This document shows positions 45,355 to 51,500 of a stretch of 51,500 bases of DNA, piece after piece. The stretch is from Clostridia bacterium (GTDB lineage: Bacteria > Bacillota > Clostridia > UMGS1840). The DNA lies in assembly GCA_017625695.1 (NCBI GenBank), contig JAGAKI010000021.1:1-51500 (forward strand). The letters run 5' to 3'. The notes under the pieces are model-generated. The model was not told the DNA's origin. It saw nothing but the letters and a program-made list of their open reading frames with translations, and did no database searches. How positions within the stretch are numbered: the first letter of the stretch is position 1; every line of letters starts with the position of its first letter. A program made the position numbers and the translations under genes.

Positions 45355-46383
45355 CTATTCAATGGTCATTTGCTCCATGGCATCCTCTTTGGAATCTTCA
45401 TAAGGCACTCCGAAATGTGCATAAGCAAGACGGGTCACCATACGTCCACGGGGAGTTCTTTGCAAAAATCCCAACTGCATCAGGTAAGGTTCGTATACAT
45501 CCTCGATGGTGTTGGAATCTTCGCCGGTGGTTGCAGCTAAGGTTTCTAAGCCTACCGGACCGCCACCAAAAGCTTCAATCATAGTCAGAATCATATTTTT
45601 ATCGGTTTTATCCAACCCGATCCGGTCAATTTCCAACATAGAAAGTGCATAGTCCGCAGTTTGGGCATCGATAATTCCGTTGGATTTGATTTCTGCATAA
45701 TCACGTACACGGCGTAACAGCCGATTGGCAATTCGGGGAGTTCCACGGGAACGGCTTGCAATCTCTCGGGCACCCGAAATTTCGATATTCACCCCTAAAA
45801 TCTGGGCAGAACGAAGAACGATTTCGGTCAATTCTTCCGGAGTATACAATTCCAGTCGTTGCAATACACCAAAACGGTCACGAAGGGGTGCAGTCAGACT
45901 TCCTGCCTTGGTGGTAGCTCCGATTAACGTGAATTTGGGTAAATCCAGCCGGATGCTTCTTGCAGCCGGTCCTTTTCCGATAATAATATCCAATGCAAAA
46001 TCTTCCATAGCGGGATATAACACTTCTTCCACGCTTTTGGAAAGACGATGAATTTCATCAATGAATAACACATCGTGTTCCGCCAGATTGGTTAGAATTG
46101 CCGCTAAGTCTCCCGGCTTTTCAATCGCAGGACCGGAGGTAATCCGAAGATTTACATTCATCTCATTGGCAATGATGTTGGCAAGGGTGGTTTTACCAAG
46201 TCCCGGAGGACCGTAAAACAGACAATGGTCCAACGATTCATTTCGTTTTTTGGCAGCCTCAATAAAAATTTCCATATTTTCTTTTACTTTCTTCTGCCCG
46301 ATATAATCTCCAAAGGTTTTGGGACGCAGACTCAGTTCTGAGTCGTTACCCATGATTTCGGGTGAAACAATTCTTTCTTCCAT
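45355..46383 (-). CDS. ruvB: Holliday junction DNA helicase RuvB
   Basis: 342 residues. AAA+ motifs: Walker [10 protein letters not shown] (58-66), Walker [10 protein letters not shown] (DE at 109-110), sensor [18 protein letters not shown], and the C-terminal winged helix [17 protein letters not shown]. It drives branch migration with RuvA. Unusually it is separated from ruvA by a 463-base stretch filled with tandem repeats. Confidence 0.97.
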   Translation of the reverse strand: MEERIVSPEIMGNDSELSLRPKTFGDYIGQKKVKENMEIFIEAAKKRNESLDHCLFYGPPGLGKTTLANIIANEMNVNLRITSGPAIEKPGDLAAILTNLAEHDVLFIDEIHRLSKSVEEVLYPAMEDFALDIIIGKGPAARSIRLDLPKFTLIGATTKAGSLTAPLRDRFGVLQRLELYTPEELTEIVLRSAQILGVNIEISGAREIASRSRGTPRIANRLLRRVRDYAEIKSNGIIDAQTADYALSMLEIDRIGLDKTDKNMILTMIEAFGGGPVGLETLAATTGEDSNTIEDVYEPYLMQLGFLQRTPRGRMVTRLAYAHFGVPYEDSKEDAMEQMTIE

Positions 46384-46446
46384 AGAACCGTTGATTCCTT
46401 TCCATAGGATTTCTTAATTTATCCTTGATAAGATGTAGCAAAAAAT

Positions 46447-46795
46447 AAGTTACAGAAAAACTGCTTAAATTGTGCTTTTCAGCGAATGCCGCGTACTTTT
46501 CAAGATCGGTACGCTCTGACAGTTTCTGCCGAATTCCTTACACAACAAGTTGCAGAAAAATTGCTTAGATTGTGCTTTTCAGCGAATGCCGCGTACTTTC
46601 AAAGATCGGTACGCTTTGATAGTTTCTGCCGAATTCCTTACACAACAAGTTGCAGAAAAACTGCTTAGATTGTGCATTTCTGCGAATACCGCGTACTTTC
46701 AAAGATCGGTACGCTTTGATAGTTTCTGCCGAATTCCTTACACAACAAGTTGCAGAAAAATTGCTTAGATTGTGCTTTTCAGCGAATGCCGCGTA
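46447..46795. repeat. 100-bp-period tandem repeat between ruvA and ruvB
   Basis: Three full units begin at 46447, 46547 and 46647 and a half unit at 46747 (each with AAGTTrCAGAAAAAyTGCTT). The period is exactly 100 bases, so frame is not kept and the repeat is not a coding repeat. Each unit contains inverted pairs: GCGTAC with GTACGC across 12 bases, CAAAG with CTTTG, and TTTCTGC with GCAGAAA across the unit junction. The final half unit ends in a compact GCGTAC-CTGGT-GTACGC hairpin. Confidence 0.92.
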
Positions 46796-46846
46796 CCTGG
46801 TGTACGCAAGTGAGCGTAAAAGTGCAAGATAAGTGATTTTTCAAAA

Positions 46847-47437
46847 CTACATCAGCTCTTTTAATGCAAGTTTAATAATTTCTTCTAATTGGTTAGACTT
46901 TGACGAAACAAACTTCACTGCCTGACGTGCTTCATAAGCTGAATAGCCAAGCACCATCAGTGCATTGACTGCTTCTTGCAATACATCGTTGGAAACGCTG
47001 ACCGTCTGCGGTACGTCACCAGCAATTTCACGAAGGTCTACACCTTTTAGCTTGTCCTTTAATTCAACAATGATTTTTTCTGCCATCTTTTTGCCTACCC
47101 CTTGTGCTCTCGTAATAGACTGAGCATCCTGTGTGGCAACACTCATGGCAAATTCGGTAGGTGTCAGAGCGGAAAGAACCGCCAATGCGGCTTTTGGACC
47201 AACCCCCGATACAGACAACAGCATTTTAAAGGTAGAAAGCTCTTCTTCGGTGGAAAATCCGTATAAATCCAACGCATCCTCTTTGACATTGAGATACGTA
47301 TAAACGGTAGTTTCCTGATGATTGGAAACCCGTGCCAAAGTGGTATTGGATGTATAAATTTTGTAGCCGATACCGCCGTTATGTATCACAAGGAAGCCTT
47401 CTTTTGCCTCCGCAATGCCTGAAATACTGTAGTACAT
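46847..47437 (-). CDS. ruvA: Holliday junction DNA helicase RuvA
   Basis: 196 residues: OB fold (about 1-62, MYYSISGIAEAKEGFLVI), two helix-hairpin-helix motifs (FKMLLSVSGVGPKAALAVLS and ITRAQGVGKKMAEKIIVELKDK) and the C-terminal domain III (ALMVLGYSAYEARQAVKFV) that contacts RuvB. It recognises the four-way junction. It lies 37 bases after ruvC. Confidence 0.96.
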   Translation of the reverse strand: MYYSISGIAEAKEGFLVIHNGGIGYKIYTSNTTLARVSNHQETTVYTYLNVKEDALDLYGFSTEEELSTFKMLLSVSGVGPKAALAVLSALTPTEFAMSVATQDAQSITRAQGVGKKMAEKIIVELKDKLKGVDLREIAGDVPQTVSVSNDVLQEAVNALMVLGYSAYEARQAVKFVSSKSNQLEEIIKLALKELM

Positions 47438-47473
47438 AAAAATTACCGTCTCTTTCTCTTATAATCAGCCTGA

Positions 47474-47971
47474 TTATCGTAATTTATCAAAATAGCTGTG
47501 ATAGCCGGAATAGTTGGTATGACAAACGGCAACTGCCAGGGCATCCGCCACGTCATCCGGCTTAGGAACTTTTTCCAGATTCAGAATGGTTTTCACCATT
47601 TTCTGCACCTGTAGTTTTTCCGCCTTGCCGTAACCAACTACTGCTTGTTTGACCTGTAGGGGGGTATATTCATAAACAGGAACACCCTGCAATTGACAGG
47701 AGAGAAGAATGACTCCCCTTGCCTGGGCAACTGCAATCGCTGTCGTAGTGTTGGTGTTAAAGAACAATTGTTCAATTGCCACTACATCCGGCTTGGTTTC
47801 TGTAAGCCACACGTTCATTTCACGAAATATCGTTTCCAAACGTTTAGACATATCTTCTTTTGGAAAAGTTTCAATTTTTCCGTATTTTACAGCTGTATAT
47901 TTATTCCCGATGTATTCAATCGCCCCCACTCCAACCAAGGCATAACCGGGGTCAATTCCTAAAATTCTCAT
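47474..47971 (-). CDS. ruvC: Holliday junction resolvase RuvC
   Basis: 165 residues from the ATG at 47971 (MRILGIDPGYALVG), the start that matches the family; an in-frame ATG lies seven codons upstream. Catalytic acidic residues are visible in GIDPG, AIEQLFF and KPDDVADALA. The enzyme cuts Holliday junctions made by recombination. No clear Shine-Dalgarno site precedes either start, and the region around the start carries a 12-base direct repeat shared with the argG upstream region. Confidence 0.95.
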   Translation of the reverse strand: MRILGIDPGYALVGVGAIEYIGNKYTAVKYGKIETFPKEDMSKRLETIFREMNVWLTETKPDVVAIEQLFFNTNTTTAIAVAQARGVILLSCQLQGVPVYEYTPLQVKQAVVGYGKAEKLQVQKMVKTILNLEKVPKPDDVADALAVAVCHTNYSGYHSYFDKLR

Positions 47972-47995
47972 AAATTTGCAAAAAATCATCATATT

Positions 47996-48013
47996 TATGC
48001 ATAAATTTGCAGA
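47996..48013. promoter_or_regulatory. candidate ArgR/AhrC operator (ARG box)
   Basis: TATGCATAAATTTGCAGA matches 15 of 18 positions of the ARG-box consensus WNTGAATWWWWATTCANW by my count. It lies between ruvC and argG, about 85 bases before the argG -35 box. A 12-base half (CATAAATTTGCA) is repeated at 47969-47980, 31 bases away, about three helical turns. Confidence 0.45.
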
Positions 48014-48093
48014 TGACTTTTCTCCTTTTCTTTCATCATTTCTGAAAAATCAATATTTTTTTTATATTTTTAAAAATATTTTTCAAAAAACTA

Positions 48094-48122
48094 TTGCATT
48101 TTTATAAATAATGTAGTATAAT
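48094..48122 (+). promoter_or_regulatory. promoter of argGH
   Basis: TTGCAT at 48094-48099 and TATAAT at 48117-48122, 17-base spacer. It gives a leader of about 90 bases with a small GCCG/CGGT hairpin before the argG ribosome site AAAGGAG. Confidence 0.8.
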
Positions 48123-48219
48123 CTTTGGGACGAGTTTGTGAAAGCCGTTTTTCAATCGGTTTTTCGACAAAATCATACCCGTTTATTATATTATAGCATA
48201 CATAAAGGAGAAATGCAAG

Positions 48220-49428
48220 ATGAAAGAAAAAGTTATTTTAGCTTATTCAGGAGGACTTGATACCTCTATCATCATTCCGTGGTTAAAAGAAAACTATGAC
48301 TATGAAGTAATCGCTGTTTGCGGTGATGTTGGTCAGGGAAAAGAAACCGACGGTCTGGAAGAAAAAGCCATTAAAACCGGTGCTTCCAAATGTTACATTG
48401 AAGACTTAAGAGAAGAATATGTAAAAGACTTCATTTATCCCACCGTAAGAGCCGGTGCGGTTTACGAAGGAAAATACTTACTGGGGACTTCCCATGCAAG
48501 ACCCTGTATCGCAAAAAGACTGGTTGAAATTGCAAGAGCAGAAGGTGCAACCGCAATCTGTCACGGTGCAACCGGGAAAGGTAACGACCAGGTTCGTTTT
48601 GAATTAACCATCAAAGCATTAGCTCCCGACTTAAAAATCATTGCTCCCTGGAGAATTTGGGATATTAAATCCAGAGACGAAGAAATCGAATACGCAGAAG
48701 CAAGAAATATTCCGATTCCTGTTACCAAAGAAGATAACTACTCTATGGACAGAAACATCTGGCATTTATCTCACGAAGGTCAGGACTTGGAAGATCCCTG
48801 GAACGAACCTCAGTATGACAAGCTGTTAAAACTGATGGTAACTCCCGAAGCTGCTCCCGACAAAGCAGAATATGTGGAAATTGAATTTGAAAAAGGTGAT
48901 GCAGTTGCAGTCAACGGTGAAAAGCTGTCTCCCTTAGGCGTTGTTACCAAATTAAACGAAATCGCTGCAAGAAACGGCGTTGGTATTGACGATATCGTGG
49001 AAAACCGTCTGGTTGGTATGAAATCCAGAGGTGTTTACGAAACTCCCGGCGGAAAAGTTCTCTACTTTGCACACAAAGATTTGGAATATCTGTGCTTAGA
49101 TAAATACACCATGCACTACAAAGAACAGGTAGCGGTTCGTTTCGCAGAACTGGTTTACGACGGTCTGTGGTTCTCTCCCTTAAGAGAAGCCTTGTCCGCT
49201 TTCGTTGACAAAACTCAGGAAAACGTAACCGGTACCGTAAGACTGAAGCTGTATAAAGGTAACATTATGTCTGCAGGTTCCAAGTCTGAACATTCTCTGT
49301 ATATTGAAGAATATGCAACCTTTGCAGAAGACGAAGTATACAATCAGAAGGATGCAGAAGGCTTTATCAACCTGTTTGGTTTACAGACCAAAATGAAAGC
49401 ACTGGTTGACTTAAAGAACAAAAAATAA
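48220..49428 (+). CDS. argG: argininosuccinate synthase
   Basis: 402 residues. It begins with the PP-loop AYSGGLDTS (8-16) and has the family blocks [15 protein letters not shown] and [10 protein letters not shown]. It joins citrulline and aspartate with ATP in the arginine pathway. It is followed after 57 bases by argH. Upstream lie a promoter and a candidate ARG box. Confidence 0.97.
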   Translation: MKEKVILAYSGGLDTSIIIPWLKENYDYEVIAVCGDVGQGKETDGLEEKAIKTGASKCYIEDLREEYVKDFIYPTVRAGAVYEGKYLLGTSHARPCIAKRLVEIARAEGATAICHGATGKGNDQVRFELTIKALAPDLKIIAPWRIWDIKSRDEEIEYAEARNIPIPVTKEDNYSMDRNIWHLSHEGQDLEDPWNEPQYDKLLKLMVTPEAAPDKAEYVEIEFEKGDAVAVNGEKLSPLGVVTKLNEIAARNGVGIDDIVENRLVGMKSRGVYETPGGKVLYFAHKDLEYLCLDKYTMHYKEQVAVRFAELVYDGLWFSPLREALSAFVDKTQENVTGTVRLKLYKGNIMSAGSKSEHSLYIEEYATFAEDEVYNQKDAEGFINLFGLQTKMKALVDLKNKK

Positions 49429-49438
49429 GAAACCCGAA

Positions 49439-49463
49439 AAAAGGAGGCATTGCCTCCTTTTTT
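49439..49463 (+). terminator. terminator-like hairpin between argG and argH
   Basis: GGAGGC-ATT-GCCTCC flanked by AAAAAA and TTTTTT, placed between the argG stop and the argH ribosome site. It could lower argH expression relative to argG or stabilise the upstream message. Confidence 0.75.
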
Positions 49464-49485
49464 GGAGAATTAGGAGAGAAAATCT

Positions 49486-50862
49486 ATGAAGCTTTGGGGC
49501 GGAAGATTCAATAAGGAAACAGATAAAGCGGTGGACGATTTCAACAGTTCCATTTCCTTTGACTGCAAAATGTACAAAGAAGATATCGAAGGCAGCATTG
49601 CCCATGTTACCATGTTGGGAAAACAAGGCATTATCCCAGCGGAAAATGCAGAAACCATCAAGGCAGAGCTTGGTAACATCTTAAAAGATATCGAAGATGA
49701 TAAAATTGAATTTTCATTAGAAGCGGAAGATATTCATATGAATATTGAATCCATTTTAATTGAACGTTTAGAAGGCATCGGTAAGCAGTTGCATACCGGC
49801 AGAAGCCGTAATGACCAAGTAGCTTTGGATGTGAAAATGTATACCCGAAATGCTATTAACGATATTAAGGGCGAAGTGAAGAATTTACTTTCCACCATTG
49901 CAAGTTTAGCAGAGCAGGAAAAACTGACCGTTATGCCTGGCTACACCCACTTGCAGAAAGCGCAACCCATTACTTTGGGGCACCATTTGATGGCGTATTT
50001 TCAAATGTTCAAACGTGATTATGAACGTCTGTGTGACTGCTTGGGCAGAATGTCCCTCTGTCCGCTTGGAAGCGGTGCATTGGCAACCACCACCTATCCG
50101 TTAGACCGTCATCTGACTGCAAAACTGCTTGGTTTTGAAGGGCCAACCGAAAACAGCTTGGATGGTGTTTCTGACCGTGACCACGTGGCAGAATTCATTT
50201 TTGATTTATCTATGATTATGATGCATCTGTCCCGTTTCTCGGAAGAAATTATTTTATGGTGCAGTGATGAATTTTCCTTCATTCGATTAGATGATGCGTA
50301 TTCCACCGGCTCCAGCATTATGCCGCAGAAGAAAAATCCTGATATTGCAGAGTTAACCCGTGGAAAAACCGGTCGTGTGTACGGCTCTTTAATCACCATT
50401 TTAACCATTTTAAAAGGAATCCCCTTAGCCTATAACAAGGATATGCAGGAAGATAAAGAAACGCTGTTTGACGCTTACGAAACGGTAAAAATGTGCTTAC
50501 CCATTTTCGCAAAAATGATTGAAACTATGACTGTAAACACCGAAAAAATGAGAAACGGTGCCAAAGGCGGTTTCACCAATGCTACCGATGCGGCAGACTA
50601 TTTAGTAAAAAAAGGAATGCCTTTTAGAGATGCTCACAGAGTCATTGGTGAAATGGTTTCCTATTCCATCGGCGAAAAGATTTCATTAGAAGAAATCCCT
50701 CTTTCCAAATTAAAAGAATTCTCCGAATTAATTGAAGAAGACTACTATCAGGCAATTGCATTGGAAACCTGCGTCAACGAACGTAATGTATACGGCGGTC
50801 CCTCCCCCGATGCTTTGGGCACTGCTATCGACAATGCAAAAAGATTTTTAGAAAGCTTATAA
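49486..50862 (+). CDS. argH: argininosuccinate lyase
   Basis: 458 residues. It starts with KLWGGRFNKETDKAVDDFN and has the fumarase/aspartase signature GSSIMPQKKNPD (about 275-286), with the catalytic Ser in the flexible loop, and the TGRSRNDQ block. It splits argininosuccinate into arginine and fumarate. Ribosome site AGGAGAG before the ATG. Second gene of the argGH operon. Confidence 0.97.
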   Translation: MKLWGGRFNKETDKAVDDFNSSISFDCKMYKEDIEGSIAHVTMLGKQGIIPAENAETIKAELGNILKDIEDDKIEFSLEAEDIHMNIESILIERLEGIGKQLHTGRSRNDQVALDVKMYTRNAINDIKGEVKNLLSTIASLAEQEKLTVMPGYTHLQKAQPITLGHHLMAYFQMFKRDYERLCDCLGRMSLCPLGSGALATTTYPLDRHLTAKLLGFEGPTENSLDGVSDRDHVAEFIFDLSMIMMHLSRFSEEIILWCSDEFSFIRLDDAYSTGSSIMPQKKNPDIAELTRGKTGRVYGSLITILTILKGIPLAYNKDMQEDKETLFDAYETVKMCLPIFAKMIETMTVNTEKMRNGAKGGFTNATDAADYLVKKGMPFRDAHRVIGEMVSYSIGEKISLEEIPLSKLKEFSELIEEDYYQAIALETCVNERNVYGGPSPDALGTAIDNAKRFLESL

Positions 50863-50882
50863 AACAACTATTTCAGGGATTG

Positions 50883-51013
50883 AAAAAAGGATACAGAATG
50901 GGTAAACCGAACCAAAACACAGTTTTGGGTTATCCGAAGGCGTACCGAGTGTACGCCGAGTGATGAGGTTTCCCCATAGTAAAAATCCTGTTTTTACGGT
51001 CTGTGCCTTTTTT
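50883..51013 (+). ncRNA. candidate structured RNA between argH and tRNA-Arg
   Basis: About 130 bases fold into a closed four-helix plan by eye. The outer stem AAAAAAGGaTACAGA (50883-50897) pairs with TCTGTGCCTTTTTT (51000-51013), including one G-U and one bulge. An inner stem GGGTAAACC (50900-50908) pairs with GGTTTCCCC (50967-50975), one mismatch. Inside it are two hairpins: AACCAAAAC/GTTTTGGGTT (one bulged G) and GGCGTAC-CGAGT-GTACGCC. A fourth hairpin GTAAAAA/TTTTTAC (50979-50997) precedes the closing strand. The T-run makes the 3' end terminator-like. I do not recognise it as a known family. It starts about 20 bases after the argH stop, so it may instead be an elaborate 3' UTR. Confidence 0.55.
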
Positions 51014-51028
51014 ACATCCCTGCGGTAC

Positions 51029-51103
51029 GCCCCTGTAGTTAAGTGGATATAACGAGTCCCTCCTAAGGACTAGTCATCGGTTCGATTCCGGTCAGGGGTG
51101 CCA
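51029..51103 (+). tRNA. tRNA-Arg (CCT anticodon)
   Basis: 75 bases including an encoded CCA. Acceptor stem GCCCCTG pairs with CAGGGGT (one G-U). D arm GTTA/TAAC. Anticodon stem AGTCC/GGACT with loop CTCCTAA, anticodon CCT at 51062-51064. T arm ATCGG-TTCGATT-CCGGT. Reads AGG codons. Confidence 0.96.
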
Positions 51104-51104
51104 G

Positions 51105-51142
51105 AAAAAAGACATTTTACGACAAGAAAAATGTCTTTTTTT
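51105..51142 (+). terminator. terminator after tRNA-Arg
   Basis: AAAAAAGACATTTT (51105-51118) pairs with AAAATGTCTTTTTT (51128-51141) around a short loop; starts two bases after the tRNA CCA. Confidence 0.88.
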
Positions 51143-51143
51143 C

Positions 51144-51309
51144 AGCTAAATTCGCTAACGCGAGCTAAATGTGCTATGCACGCTAAATTACTTCGTAGCT
51201 AAATTGACCTTCGGTCAGCTTTGGCGAATTTAATTTAGCTGTTTTGAAAAAACAATTTAGCTATTGCAAAGCAATAATTTCGATTTGCACGAAAGTGCAA
51301 AATTTAGCT
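51144..51309. repeat. micro-hairpin array with a conserved AGCTAAATT spacer that inverts midway
   Basis: Seven tiny hairpins with different stems alternate with a constant spacer. Left part, spacer (A)GCTAAAT(T): TCGC-TAAC-GCGA, GTGC-TAT-GCAC, TAC-TTC-GTA, GACC-TTC-GGTC. Right part, spacer reversed as AATTTAGCT (51232, 51254, variant AATTTCGAT at 51276, 51301): GTTTT-GAA-AAAAC, ATTGC-AAA-GCAAT, TTGCAC-GAAA-GTGCAA. The first block AGCTAAATTCGC has a reverse complement with a 3-base insertion at 51225-51240. No open frame or T-tract explains it. Confidence 0.9.
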
Positions 51310-51374
51310 AAAATCTGTTGCATCTATTATGAACGCGAAAGCCAGAAAACTATGTAAGGTAATGATTTGTCAAA

Positions 51375-51500
51375 CTAAGTGCAACATTTTTTGAGTTCAA
51401 GCTCAAATAAATCTGCTGGTTTTTGATAATTTAAAATTTTTTTGGGCCTGGCGTTAATTAACGCCAGGTTCTTTTTTAGTGTTGTAGGACTAACCCTTGA
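51375..51500 (-). CDS. IS30-family-like transposase, C-terminal end (cut by window edge)
   Basis: From the window edge the minus strand reads 41 codons to a TAG at 51377-51375. The motif NARPKKILNYQKPADLFE resembles the NNRPRKxLxYxTPxE end common to IS30-family transposases, where the last helix carries this block. The stop lies next to TGTTGCACTTAGTTTGACAA, which looks like an IS30-type terminal inverted repeat (about 51366-51385), so the IS end is probably near 51360. The catalytic DDE residues lie outside the window. Confidence 0.7.
   Translation of the reverse strand, partial: SRVSPTTLKKNLALINARPKKILNYQKPADLFELELKKCCT
51447..51476 (+). terminator. terminator-like palindrome inside the transposase gene
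   Basis: A perfect 22-base palindrome (arm CCTGGCGTTAA, 51447-51468) is followed on the plus strand by TTCTTTTTT. It lies in the transposase coding frame (residues NLALINARP) but would terminate transcription entering from the tRNA side, opposite to the transposase. Confidence 0.6.

Noticed and set aside
46447-46795. CRISPR array
   Set aside because: The repeat unit is 100 bases with no unique spacers between copies, and no cas genes are nearby.
46486-46832. Three overlapping small proteins in the ruv repeat
   Set aside because: They arise because a 100-base unit shifts frame each copy; no ribosome sites and no natural composition.
51144-51309. CRISPR array or integron attC cluster
   Set aside because: Constant part is only 9 bases and reverses orientation; the variable parts are palindromes rather than foreign-looking spacers, and no integrase is visible.

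Overview
The window looks like the chromosome of a low-GC, endospore-forming member of the Clostridia. Evidence: AT-rich DNA, strong AGGAGG ribosome sites, spoIIP and gpr for sporulation and germination, a cobalamin riboswitch driving an ECF transporter, a Rel-type (p)ppGpp enzyme, and several copper-amine-oxidase-N-like stalk domains of the kind common in Clostridia. I cannot name the genus from sequence alone. Most genes lie on the minus strand.

Region 1 (1-7560): one edge of an integrative conjugative element on the minus strand. It holds a VirB2-like pilin, a VirB6/TrbL-like channel protein, a PrgI-family protein and the N-terminus of a VirB4-like ATPase cut by the window edge. Upstream of these sit unrecognised accessory genes, a GGDEF gene that appears to have lost its sensor domain, and a large secreted multidomain protein. 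The 7358-7990 stretch has no convincing intact gene.

Region 2 (7992-16122): a seven-gene carbohydrate operon (SDR, UlaG-like hydrolase, zinc alcohol dehydrogenase, cupin, ROK kinase, DeoC-type aldolase, and a broken last gene), with a divergent AraC regulator and an AEC transporter beyond it. The last gene is a wreck: the start of a transaldolase-like gene joined to the middle of a tartronate-semialdehyde-reductase-like gene, with frame breaks.

Region 3 (16140-25075): a surface-glycan operon (GT4 glycosyltransferase, hexapeptide acyltransferase, fucokinase/GDP-fucose pyrophosphorylase) and a B12-riboswitch-controlled ECF transporter whose two ATPases and membrane S-component-like part are fused in one chain.

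Region 4 (25101-50862): housekeeping genes. These are secDF, alaS-hit, rlmB-like/rel/recJ, rsmD-coaD, uvrC, spoIIP/gpr, an N-acetylmuramoyl-L-alanine amidase, ruvB/ruvA/ruvC and argG-argH. An exact 100-bp-period tandem repeat separates ruvA from ruvB.

Region 5 (50863-51500): a compact non-coding cluster. It contains a strongly folded candidate RNA behind argH, tRNA-Arg(CCT), a terminator, an array of micro-hairpins separated by a conserved 9-nt spacer that flips orientation midway, and the 3' end of an IS30-like transposase. This cluster holds the least explained structure in the window.
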